A stretch of DNA of 64,000 bases, from contig JALGQZ010000009.1 in NCBI GenBank assembly GCA_023105745.1, forward strand, positions 18,276,564-18,340,563. The letters are read 5' to 3'. How positions within the stretch are numbered: position 1 is the first letter of the stretch; every line of letters begins with the position of its first letter. The position numbers and the translations under genes are program-made. Source of the stretch: Austropuccinia psidii. Lineage: Eukaryota > Basidiomycota > Pucciniomycetes > Pucciniales > Sphaerophragmiaceae. Under the pieces are notes generated by a model. The model saw nothing but the letters and a program-made list of their open reading frames with translations, had not been told where the DNA came from and made no database searches. Shown here one piece after another: positions 43,921 to 55,286 of the stretch.

Positions 43921-44738
43921 CTCACACCAATACCACCACATTGATGGCCTTTTCTTTGCTCATTAGTATTGGGTGTATTGGGTTGGAAAGGTTCTCATGG
44001 TTTAAATTTCTTAATAAATGGCTTATTTGGACTTTTAATATCCAACTTTTTCCATTCTCTGCCAATCTTGGTTCTTGTCACTATGTCTTATAGTGCATTG
44101 ATGTATTCTTTTGTGGAACATGTATCTATGCACCTCATTCTCAGGGAATGTTCCAGTTTTCCTCCACATTTGTTGAGTATCTTCATATACACCATTTCCT
44201 GTGACATTTCTGGGTACAGTGCCTTTAATATTTCAGCTTTTTTAAAGAACAAACTCAAAGGTTTATCCTTATCTGGTTCAAAGAAGGAATTTTGAAATTC
44301 ATTTTCTATTTTGTACCTCCAGGCCTCATTTTCCCACTTTGTGTTTATCTCATTTTTCCACCAACACCAGGTATTTTTTCCATTTCTTTGTCTTATGCCA
44401 TAATAACATCTTTTTTCAGATTTTTCAAATAATGAATGTAATTTCGCAGTGAATAATTCATCTGGTATGGCATAATCTTGTAAAATGTAAATTGTTTTAA
44501 TAAATAAGAGACAGTCCTATTCAACGTCACCTGTGAATTTTGGAAATTCTTTTCATTGAGGTGCTTCTTTCATTAAGACTTGATTATTGTCTTCATTTCT
44601 CAAGTCTGATATTAATAGATTTGTTATTTCCTCTTTTGGTTTAACAGGAGTTCTTATATGAGAAAATGGGGTTGATAAATTTGGCATATTTAAGTTAGCC
44701 CCATTTATTTTATCCATTTTTTGAGGAATAAGTCTTAT
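43921..44738 (-). pseudogene. Gag core of B2
   Basis: It starts after the shared TAA of the upstream coiled-coil ORF (DDIQS, near 44739) and carries NLNMP, the capsid core (ENEFQNSFFEPDKDKP near 44295) and KCGGKLEHSL. It ends in a broken zinc knuckle (HQCGGIG) at 43921. At the place where B1 has an in-frame TAA (62986-62984) this copy still has CAA. Several stops and frame changes. Confidence 0.7.
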
Positions 44739-45881
44739 TTAACTTTGGATGTCATCTTTAGAATTCATTCTTTCTGCATCCCTTTTTTCTACATGGTCAA
44801 GAAGTATTTTTTGATGTGATGAAATCTTTACTTCAAATTTTTCAACAGAAATTCTTAATTTGTTTAGCTTTTCTTTCAGATTACCAATACCCACATCATA
44901 ATTGATTGTCAAAGTATTTTCTTTGATATTTTTTATGTGATGATACAATTCCTGTTGTCCTTGTATCAATTTCTGAGTATTGTCAATCAAGATTTCTGTT
45001 TTGATATTTTCAACCATAAATTTAATGATGTCAATTTCTTTTTATTTTTTACAACAATTTGTGTTAAATACAATAAACCATAGCTTATTTCTTGTAACTA
45101 TAATAAATTATTTTCAATGTCTTTTAGAGGTAACATACTATTTTGAATTTCTGTCAAAGTATTTTTAAAATCAGGAAAAAAAGTTATTTCTTAGAGAAAT
45201 TGGGTTGTCTCATTTTTTGTTTCTCTTTTTCCTTCAATTAAATCAAGGTTCTGGAAATGTTAAAGACATTGTCCTTGGCACCTTTTTAGATTTTTTGAAT
45301 CCTGTAGCTTGGGAAATATGGCTTCCTCTAATCCTTTTTCTTGTTATTTTTCCCTTCTTGGGGAGGTTTGTTAACCTGATGCTTGCTCATAGAAGCTACT
45401 TGGGCTTCTTCCCTGCTTGCCTCCGTCTTTTTGGCATGGTAATATTATATCTTTTTGGTTTGAGGTTTGGATGATAGTGGATTACATCCATTTGAGTATT
45501 TTGCTATTTCCTCCTCTTTGAGGAACATTTTCAGGATATTCCAGGACTCCATAACTCCTTGGTTGATTTGTGGCAACATTTCCCAATCCTTGTCCTTGTA
45601 CACTGTATTCCTGCTTGTCTTGGCTCATGTTTATGTCTATTTGAGCCCTTTGAAAGTGATCTGTACCTTTTGGAGTTACTCATACTTAGTTGCAACTATG
45701 GCCTAGATATTGTGGGCATTTCTGCAACTTTCCTTTGGGATATGGCACTTCCTTGTGTGGATTCTGTTGCACTGGAAAATTTGCCCTTTATTTTTACTTT
45801 TGAGGGATCAATTATACCTCTTATTCCAGCTCCATCATATTGGATGGAGTATTGGGATCCTATTCTAGTAGTCATAATCAA
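44739..45881 (-). pseudogene. Upstream (coiled-coil) gag region of B2
   Basis: A likely start is ATG 45881 (MIMTTRIGSQYSIQ), open for 61 codons. The middle is badly decayed. From 45017 the frame MVENIKTEILIDNTQKLIQ leads through a Glu/Lys/Leu-rich coiled-coil-like part (NLKEKLNKLRISVEKFEVK) to DDIQS and a TAA that is also present in B1. A role in Gag assembly is inferred from its position. Confidence 0.55.
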
Positions 45882-46561
45882 GGAATAAGGAACAAAAAGG
45901 ATTTCAGAACAATAAAAAATCTTTTTATCGGAATTTTAAGAGAGTTACTCACCATCAGAGTTCTGAACAGTGGGTCCTGGAAATACTAATCTTTTCTCAT
46001 TTCCTTTTTTATTAACAACATGTGTTGGAGAATTTTGGAAAACTTCTTCCATCAATCTCTCAACAGTGGTCTGAGTTTCTGTTGGGTTGTCTTCAAACAC
46101 TAAAAAAGACAAATAAATATAGGTTTTTGATAAGAAATGTTATTTTTGAGAAGATATGGCAATTTCCACATGAAAATTGCTTTTATATCATCTAAATAAG
46201 TGAAATGAAAAAGAAGGAATAAAAATTGGTTTTAATGTGTTTATTATTATTATTAAAGAACAAAATAAAAATTAAGATGATTTTTTTTGAAATTAAATCA
46301 TTATATAAATGTCTTTTAAATTTATATATATCTTTTTCAACTACTAGAGTCACTCAAAGAACATTTTTCAAGTCTAAGGATGTGAAAAACCAGGTGTAAG
46401 ACAACTGTAATTTCTTTCCAAATGCCTCAATAGCTGTTAAGATCAACAAATATAAGATTATTATCTAATTTCATGATTAGAAATATAATTATCATTGGAT
46501 AAACCAAATTTGAATCCTTTTCAGAGGTATTTTACTTAAATATCCCCTCCATGCCCCCAAA
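45882..46561 (-). other. B2 leader
   Basis: Between 5' LTR and gag. Directly after the LTR the element strand reads TTTGGGGGCATGGAGG, a possible primer site like that of A. A stretch at about 46110-45952 is open (VFEDNPTETQTTVERL) and ends in GATG followed by GTGAGTAAC, a good 5' splice site, so a spliced leader exon is possible. Confidence 0.4.
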
Positions 46562-48613
46562 TGTAAGGTTTTACTATGAAAGATTAAGGAAACATTACCA
46601 ATATTTTACTTATTTTACTATTAATGGCCTTAGTAAGCTATAAAATAGAAGATAATTATAATAATAAAGAATCATTATAATCATGGCATTAGAGTATTTA
46701 TATTATTAAATGAATATAATGATAAAGATAAAAAATTCAAAAATAATAAGAATTTATTGTAATTATGGTGTAAAAATATTCATATTATTAAATAGATATC
46801 ATGATATAAATTACATCAAAAAAATGAATATAATAAAACAAGATATATTAATATATAATAATTAATATACTTATGGCACTCTATTGTGGTTACAAAAAAA
46901 TAATAAAGGCATAAAAAAATTGTATTTTCATAATAAAAAACAATTTTTAACAATAATATTACCAATATTAAAGCCTTTTTTTATATAAATACTACTTATG
47001 ACAATAAAAGAATTATTCAAGTAATATTAAAGGGAAAATTATTTTAAAAGATGAAAATAACTTACTTTTGACACATAATATGATAATTTTAAATATATTT
47101 AAGCCTAAAAATGTAAATAAGCCTTATTTAAATTGAATTTACAATTTGAAATAGAAAGAATTACAAATATTCTTATTTTTACAAGGATTTAGAGATTTCA
47201 GAGAGAAATTTAACAAAAAACAATTGAAGATTTGTTTAATAACGTCAATATTGATGATTAAAGAAAATATTAACTTGTTTCTTTTAAGCATATAGTAGTT
47301 TTATATAAAAAGAATAAAGTTTTTACCTTTGATTTTTATGATTTAATGTTTTCCTTATGTCTGAGGGGGAAATAGAGGTACAAAGAGCTCTATATTAAGT
47401 AAAATTCTCCCTTCTAGAGTCCAGATGGCATCCACTGGAACCGATTAGTATTTGAAGGCTTAGTGATGATTACATCATAATTAAACCATGTTATCTCATT
47501 ATTACACCATTATTTAGAGTTATTGCTTTAAATCTAAGCTTTCTGAAACCATAGGCTTGGAAGAAGACCAAAATTTGTGTATTTTACTATTTTTAATCAA
47601 AATAAACTGGAATTCACAATATTTATCACTTATATGACTGTAAAACTTAAATTAAGATTACAGTGAGTGATCATAAATGATCAATTTTAACCTTGAAATT
47701 TGATTGTTGATACCTTTTGAGTTATACACACTACTGTCATTCAGAAAGGGAATCATGATATTTTGGAATGTCATCACAAAATTTGCAAAAGCATTTTATT
47801 ATATCATCAAAAATCTATTTTTGATGATTTTGCCGGTCACTCCTTTTTTCTGTTGAAATTTACTATCTTAAAGTTTAAAAAATAATTTCAGGGGTTTATG
47901 CCTTGAATATAGTTATAAAAATTACAGAATTCTTTACATATTAACTATTAGAATCTGAATATCCACTTTCTGTAAGTTCAGACCACTCTCACAACAAGGT
48001 GGTCAACAGCTATAACAATTTTGTTTAATTAACCCTTACAAGCTATAACCTTGCTTATAGCTTGTCAAATAAGGTTTATATCTGTATTTTGACAGTGATT
48101 ACATGTTAAATTTATTTATTTTTCAGCTCTCAATCATATACATTTCAAGAGATATGTGGTAAAAACCATGAATATATGCATTGATGATAAAAGTGTATAT
48201 ATTCAGGTTATTTCCTTAATTATTGACTTTACAGATATTAAATGAAGATTTTTTATGTGTAGTGTTTAATGGGAAATCCAATGGCGCAATTTGTACCACA
48301 TGTGCTATCATTGGTTTCTGAGATAAACAAGAACTTATGCCTTTTTATGGGATTTTTACTTATTACCCAGTAAGTATTTTCTTTACAGAGATGACATGGA
48401 AATGTTATATGTATATCTCACCACAGGTGATCTAATGGTATTATTTATTTCACATCTTCATTAATTATTTTCTGAGGTGATCGAGAATGTATGCCTATTT
48501 ATGGAATTTTTACTTATTTTAAGACAATATCTTGAATTCTTATTATTACAATAACTATTGTAAAGTTATTTTGTGGCCTTTTTGGATATGTGGTAATATC
48601 TCAAAGGCCCACA
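46562..48613 (-). repeat. 5' LTR of B2 (2052 bp)
   Basis: In plus orientation it runs from TGTAAGGTTT (46562) to AGGCCCACA (48613). It aligns along its length with the B1 3' LTR (55287-58712 without the insertion). Very AT-rich, with TAATAATAAAG words in the first 500 bp. Confidence 0.85.
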
Positions 48614-50227
48614 GAATTTCCATGATTTTCATTTGTTTCTTCATAAATCAAATATCCACAACTTATTGATACAATAATGTCTTGAAAAAAACTGATTACC
48701 AACAGGGAAAGATGATCCTTTCATAAATTCCTTTACAAATATTCCACATTAATTTCTTTTTCTTTGCCATTTTTAAAATTGGGTCATGTCACATTTTTCC
48801 AAAATTATACAAAATTAATTTGTAAATTTTTTGAATTGTAAAAATTCAATTAATGAAAATGGATCCTTCAAAAAATACAACATTCAAAAGAAAAATCCTT
48901 AACCATATCATTTTTTTCTGCCCCATTAAATAGTTTATATACCTGTTAGAAGGAAAATTTTGAACCTTCAATTTTTTTTACAAGGAAATAATTTCCTTTT
49001 CATTACAAATTGATATCCCAGATCTATGTTGAAAACATCGATTCCACAAGTATTTGGAGATACGTTTCTTGTTACTCATTGAGATAGATTAGGAGTAGTA
49101 TTATTTTCCCCAACCATTTGTAATATTTCCTGAATTATTTGATATCTTCCTCTGTAGTCTATTCTTACAGCTTCATAAGCTTCTTTAAATGAAAGGAAAG
49201 ATATTCATTATCAAATCTCGTTCCCAATTTGAATTTCTTGTAATATCAAGTTGAATCATCCTTATATCAATTAAATCTTGTGGTTATAAAATTTCACTTA
49301 AGTTGAGCTCACATCATTCATTTATTTTCAAATAATTTATAGCTATCCACACTTCATTCTTTTTTCACAAATTTATGATATGAAAATTTGAAATGAATAT
49401 GAATGTTCAATTGTAAGAGTTTATAGTTATGTTTTTCAGTTATATTTATTTGTCTTAGTGGTAAATGTATCATTAATTTCAATATTTATTTTGAAAAAGG
49501 TGAAAAGCATTAAACAGAAAAACTTTCATAAAAAAAAGTTTCTTTTTTCAGATTTAAATTTTCTATTTCAATTTGAGACTATTTTTCCTAATTCACCACT
49601 CAATTCGACTTGAACTGCATAAGCTCCATGTATTGAAAAAATTACAACGGTTGCTCATTAAGTATATTCAATTACCTTTTGGCCTTTAGAGTTATTAAAT
49701 TTGAAGTTAAAACTAGAATTCAGTCCCCTATTCCAAATTCTGGTACTTTTTTACTCTTTCTCACCTCTGCTTAACATACTCAAAAGCATAATCTAGAATT
49801 GATTATGTATGATGCCTTACCATATTAAGCATTTAATTAAATAAGGAAGATTTAGGAGAAATTTGAATCCATTTTTCCATAAAATTTGCTTCTGAAAGCC
49901 TTTCATTCTACCCTTTCTCTAACATAGCAGTATTGTTACCTGTAGAAGAATGAATACATGTCTGGCATGTTAGCTCTAATAAATATATTAAAGTGCACCT
50001 GTCATGGTTAAATCCATCTGACTCTTTGAATTAAAAACCATGAGCACAGAATCTTATTCTCATGTCTTTCAAAGTAATAGTTAGTTTCTCTGCTAATAAA
50101 TCAGTTTGAGCATGGTATTTCATAGAGAATGATAACATTTTCCCAAACAATCTTTTACGATTTCCCAATTTGAAGATGTAAACATGGGGTCTCTGTGACT
50201 CATGATCTTCTTAAAAGTGTTTGGAAA
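48614..50227 (-). pseudogene. Fossil B-like integrase (B3)
   Basis: On the minus strand MSHRDPMFTSSNW (50215-50170) matches the second Asp motif of B integrase. Further along, nucleotide similarity to B1 59100-59700 is clear around 49920-50160 and 49590-49740 (the region of GDLVLVSTL and of the ELTGEL tail). Stops and indels are everywhere. From 48614 to about 49560 nothing can be recognised with confidence. It is older than B1 and B2. Confidence 0.6.
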
Positions 50228-50498
50228 AGCGTCACAGGGGCTCTTGGGAGTAACATTAGTGGCCTGGAGCTCAGGAACAAGGGAACTCACTTGGAAGACT
50301 CCAAAATAATTAAGGAAATAAGAAAGCTGATATTTCTTTAACAAGGATAATGAGAGTACAAATTGAGGTGCAAAATAAGAAAGAAAACCAAATGGTCAAA
50401 GAGAAAACCAAGTAAGTCCTTTTTTCAATGTTGCAACCTTCTAGAATAGAAATTCATTCTAGTAGATTAATTTACTTGGGAAAACACCCCAGGGCTAA
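50228..50498 (-). repeat. E-type LTR fragment, cut by A2
   Basis: On the minus strand it shows CCCTGGGGTGTTTTCCCAAG, AAGGTTGCAACATTG, TCCAAGTGAGTTCCC and AAGAGCCCCTGTGAC, in the same order as the LTRs at 4979-5738 and 7305-8065. The A2 LTR starts at 50499, so the rest should lie beyond the other end of A2, outside the window. Confidence 0.55.
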
Positions 50499-51938
50499 TG
50501 TCAGGCTGAGTCTATGATAAAGGTGTATAATAGTAATTACAAATTTCACTATGACTGTGACAAGGATTAAGCAGCTTTATAGAGAGTTTTATTTATGATA
50601 ATAAGTGGTTAAGTTAAGATTTTAAGGGCTTTACTATAATAATATAGTCGTGGTGAGCGCTGCTGAAAGCCCTGGGTGCAGTCTTACCAGTTGGATTACT
50701 ATAATAGGAACTACAATACTTAAGTTTAAAGTATAACCTGTTTATTTTCCAATAGTATAAGTGTTTTTGACAGCTTTACTAGGTAGTAATTCAACAGCAG
50801 GATGAGGAAACTTTTTCTGGATGGTAAAAGCCCCCCTTTAATCATAAAATGGGATGGAAAGGCTTCTAGACCCTTCCACGTAGAGGAAGTGAAGATTTTT
50901 CATTCCCAAGTACTGGCTTGTGGCTTTCATGAATCCTGTATAGCCTGTATTGGGCTCATATGGGGTTTTGAAATGACATCTGGGAAGTTTTCGCCAATTC
51001 AGGGTGAACATTTTCATCTGAGAACCACATAGCTTAATTCTGACGTGTATTACGCATAGAATGCTGTACAGAACCTGTATGGGACCCCAGAACTGAATGA
51101 ACTATGAGTTATTGAAGTATAACCATGCTTCTTCATCTTTTTGAAACCTCATAGTCATGTTTATGGGATATTATACCACTATAAGGCTGCATTGGCCAAG
51201 CTGTGGGATCTTGAGCTTAAACCTGCCATACCTTTGTCAGTTTTTGAGATATGAAGCTCAACTTTGGTTAATTGAGTAGCCCTTGATGTGATCTACTCAA
51301 TGGTACCTCATTTGGTATGGTTATCATTGAATATGGCAAGGTTATGCCATGTACAAGTTTTCTTATACACATTTATGATTTTATCCAAAAACTGTATGGA
51401 GCTTGTTTGCTCCATATCCTTTGTTATAGATGAGATATGAGAAAATTAATGGCACCATCAGATAGCCCTGATTTTTCTCTTTCCAAACAGACCCCCCTCC
51501 ATGTATCTCATGCTAAGACTGTAGAAGTTAGATGAGAGGTGAATATTTTGTTCACCCTCATTTGGCCTGATTTTGGCCATAACTTCTGTAATACTGGTGC
51601 TAGCTCAGTTTGGGAAGTACCATTGGGTAGCCCTGACTTAGAGTTTTATTTTGAATACCCATTTGATGGGGTTAAGCCTCTTCCTCTGTATTTCAGATGA
51701 GAGGGGAAAATTAAGGTTAATGCTCAGCAACAACTTTGAGCAGGAATAACTTTGTCATTCTTTGTCCTATAATGATGGGACTTGTATATTTGGAAAGGAA
51801 TGATTTTCCCCTTTTTTTTCATACCTTTTGAGCTGATCTGGCTCAGCTCCATATGTTTTGGTGGTATCTTGGCTATACCATTGATTTATGGTATTTGGCT
51901 GTCATGCTTGTGCTCTTGTTTTGAGTCAAAGGCTGACA
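50499..51938 (-). repeat. 3' LTR of A2 (1440 bp)
   Basis: Same ends as the other A LTRs: in plus orientation TGTCAGGCTGAG to GGCTGACA. The two dyads seen in A are decayed (near 50950-51010), and TGACGTG is kept near 51040 while the second CGTCA-type site is changed. Confidence 0.9.
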
Positions 51939-51962
51939 TACCCTCCCTCTAAAAAATGCTCA

Positions 51963-54900
51963 TCACTGATGAGACTTTTCAGTCTTCCTAGAGGCCCTGA
52001 TTCTCCTTAGATGAAGGTTCTAATCTGGTATGGCATCTTCTTCCAACCACTTGTCTTTGTCAGCTGTCTGGTTTCTTAATCTGACTAAGTCCTGTCTCTG
52101 ATCCTTACAATTAGGTCTGATCTTCCTGGCCTTGATTATTTTCTTTACTGGTCCAGGGGAATCCTCCACTTCTACCATTTCTGGTGGTGTGGGGTTCCTC
52201 TTGCTGAAGGGGAATTTATCCTCCTCTGTCTGGAAGTATGGCTTGACTAATCTCACTGGAAAGACTGGGTGTTTACTAAAAAAATTCTTCTGTGAGTTTG
52301 ACTTCCAATGCATTCTTCCCTATCAATTTAATGATAGTAAAGGGCCCTACAAATGAGTCTCTCATTTTCTTAGGTCCTTTGAGATTATTAAAGCTCAGTG
52401 TAGACACTAACACTTGGTCCCCTTCTTTAAAGTCAGGTTATATGTGTGATTTGTCCCACCTCTGCTTATTATATTCTTTTTCCTCAGCTATTCATTTGGA
52501 AGCTGTTTGACAAGCCCTCTTCCACATTTCATGGAAATCTTTGGTTGTAGGGTGGATGGTCAGGAGATTTTTCTTCAAGTGATCCACAGGCAATAGGGGA
52601 TTCCACCCTTTCTCTACCAGCTCCAGTTTTCTTCCTGTGGTAGAGTGCTGCATTCTATCATAATCCAGCTGGACAGCTGATAGAAGGGTAACCCAGTCAT
52701 GGGTGTATCCTTCATGGTCCTTGTATTCCATGCCATAGGAACAGAATCTTCTAAAGATGTCTTCCATTGTTTGGATCATCTTTTCAGCTAATCAATCTGT
52801 TTGTGGATGGTAAGCTGAATAAAAAGGAAGTATAGTACCTAGCATGTCATAGAGGTTGGTCCAAAATTCAGATGTGAAATTTGGGTCCCTATCACTGATG
52901 ATGATCTTAGGGACTCCACGGGTAGATATGATTTTTTTCCAGAATAACAGAGCAGTATCCATGGCTGTGTCCTCCTTGAGACATGGTAGGAACCTCATAC
53001 TCTTCCTGAACCTATCAACTATGATTAAGCAGGCAACAAAGTTTTCTTTCCTCCTGGGACAAGTCCTGTAACCCAGTCCATGTTGATGGTTTCTCTTGGG
53101 TGCTTGGGTTCCTCTATTTTTTGAAGTAACCCATACTTCTTCCCATGTTTTCTATTTGCCCTTTGGCATCTTTCACAAGTTTTTATGTATTCACTCAACT
53201 CTTTTTCCCATTTGGGCCACCAAGCTGTGCTTGCTACCCTCTCCTTGGTTCTGTCTTCACTCTGGTGTCCCATATAGGGGCAGTCATGGCATTCTTGTAG
53301 GATCAAGGATGTAAGGTCCCTGTCTACTATGGTGAGTGCACTCATGTGATTCTCTCTATGGTAGAGCAGGTAATCTATAAGAAAAAATTTGTTGTCCTTA
53401 TAGTCCCTCAACAAGGGTTCCTCTAGCTGGGATTCCAGTTTTGGCCCCTGTACTTTTGTTGAAGCAGTTGCAACAATATGCCACACTGTTTGTGTTTGGA
53501 ATATGTCTTCATCACTGCATTTAGAAATTCATTATGCAGTTCTGAGGAGCGTATTCCCGATATGGGAGTTTCTGTTTCTTCTGAATCAGTGTTTCCATTG
53601 TCTGGGGTACCACTTTCTGGTGCCCATTCAGAAAATCTGAAGTTTTTCCTACTATCTATTTCCATTAAAGGTATAGGGATCTTGGCTGCTACATCAGGGT
53701 CATAAGCTGGGTTGCTTTTGACATTATCCAGTGGCCGTCTGCTGAGGCCATCTGCATTGGTATGACTTTTACCTACTCTGTATATGATGGTCATGTTCCC
53801 TCTATACTCTTGGATGGCTATTTTCCACCTCAGTATGTGTCTATTGGTAGTCTTCATGCTTAGTAAAGAATTAAAAGCTGTGCAGTCTGTGTAGACTTCA
53901 AAGACTGCACCCTCCAAATGGTAATGGAGTTTCTTCAGAGCCCAGACTAAGCATAGACATTCAGTCTGGGTGGCCCCATACCTGGCTTCTGAATCTTTCA
54001 GCTGCCTAGAGATGTAACAAATTACTCCCTCCCTTGGTTCACCATCCACAATTTGTCTCTGGTGAAGGGCTGCTCCTAAGCCTCGGCTACATGCTGCATC
54101 TATATATATAGCTTGAATGGTAGCTCAAAGTCAGGTAATGTGAGCACAGGTGCATTTGTGAGCTCATGTTTGATCTTCTTGTATACATCCCTCTTTTCCC
54201 TGGTAACTTCAAAGACTACATCTTTTGAACATAATTTGTACAGACTACTATTTATGTGGGAAATTGTTTTCATGTGACCTCTATAGTAGCTAGCAACCCC
54301 AAGGAAAGATTTCATCTCTTTGATTTTTCTTGGTACTGGCTTTTGCAGTACTGCTTCTGCTTCATTCTGGTCAATTGCCAGACTAAGACCTGAGACTTGA
54401 TGTCCTAGAGCTGGTAGCTCTTGTTGGCCAAAATTGCACTTTTAAAGTAAGATCATAAGATGGATGTGTGTGCATTTACTGAGGACTGTGTCTATGTATT
54501 GCCCTTGGCATTCCCATGTATCTGAGTATACAATTATGTCATCAATATACACTACCATCCATTCTTCCAATATTTCATCTTGAAATATTGTATCCATCAT
54601 CCTTTGGAAGTGGGCTGGTGCATTGGGATGCCAAATGGCATCTTGGTGTACTCATATATGCCCATATGGCATATGATTCTGAGTAATTTCATGGAGTTTG
54701 GTTTAACTCCATTCTGGTGAAATCCTTTAATACAATCCATTTTGGGTATGTATTTGCCTTTTGAAAGTTTGTCTAAGGCATGAGGTATCCTAGGTATAGG
54801 GTACCTGTCAACTTTTGTGTAGTTATTCAGAGCTCTGAAATCTCCACACAGCCTAGAATTGCCATCATGCCAGGTGATCAGGACAGGAGTAGTAATTTCC

Positions 54901-55281
54901 ACTCTTTCATTGTGTCCAATCTTTCTGATGACATCCATGTCCAGGTGCTCATTGATATGTTTTTCAATTTCCTTCCTGCTTTCCAGACTTGCTGGGTACA
55001 GAGGTCTGCAAAGTATGGGTGGATAAGGTCTTTCCACATCCAGATATAGCTTTATATCATGGCCTCTAATTTTTCCTAGGGGTTCTTCCCCAATGGAAAA
55101 TGCTGGTCTGTTCTTTCTCAGAAGCTTCAGTAAACTTAGTTTCTGTTTAATGGTGAGGGTAGTGCTAAACTGGCACTCTATGATTTCATTCAGTAGCTCT
55201 TCCAGTGGATTCTGGGAAGATATTTGGTATATATCAAGTGAAAATTTCTTTTCCTTGTTGGTACCAATGGTAATGTGCCTG
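51963..55281 (-). pseudogene. Pol of A2 (protease end to integrase tail)
   Basis: Read from 55281: the end of the protease region, IGEEPLGKIRGHD (the Glu codon GAA stands where A has TAA), RT with MPFGI and an intact YIDD near 54550, RNase H (VYTDCTAF), zinc finger ([18 protein letters not shown]), HGKKYGLLQ (where A lacks a base), [16 protein letters not shown], a stop where AERM begins, and the chromo-like tail to TGA 51965-51963. Frameshifts or stops fall near 54600, 54315, 54050, 53450, 53020, 52790, 52490, 52310 and 52030. It is a useful reference for repairs in reading A. Confidence 0.85.
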
Positions 55282-55286
55282 TTTTT

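Larger units (their letters stand above)
8066..48613 (-). mobile_element. B-family Ty3/gypsy element B2, split by nested insertions
   Basis: On the minus strand: 5' LTR 48613-46562, leader, gag pieces, an unrelated replaced segment, RT and RNase H to 40855, then (after the C insertion) integrase 11913-10483, then a 3' LTR 10437-8066. The two halves meet when C is removed: integrase of B1 is continuous across the point corresponding to 11913/40855. Coding parts are strongly decayed. It is the oldest layer of this stack. Confidence 0.85.
50499..55281 (-). mobile_element. Decayed A-family element A2, 5' part outside the window
   Basis: 3' LTR (50499-51938), polypurine tract and pol are colinear with element A. 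Homology ends at 55281, where the B1 LTR starts at 55287, so gag and the 5' LTR should continue beyond 64000, after the other end of B1. It is more diverged than A; each pol domain is broken by frameshifts. Confidence 0.85.

Noticed and set aside
45205..45888. Plus-strand open frames of 80-110 codons with hydrophobic content
   Set aside because: They are antisense to the B2 gag region (matching B1 62457-62987 in the same antisense relation) and have no independent signals.
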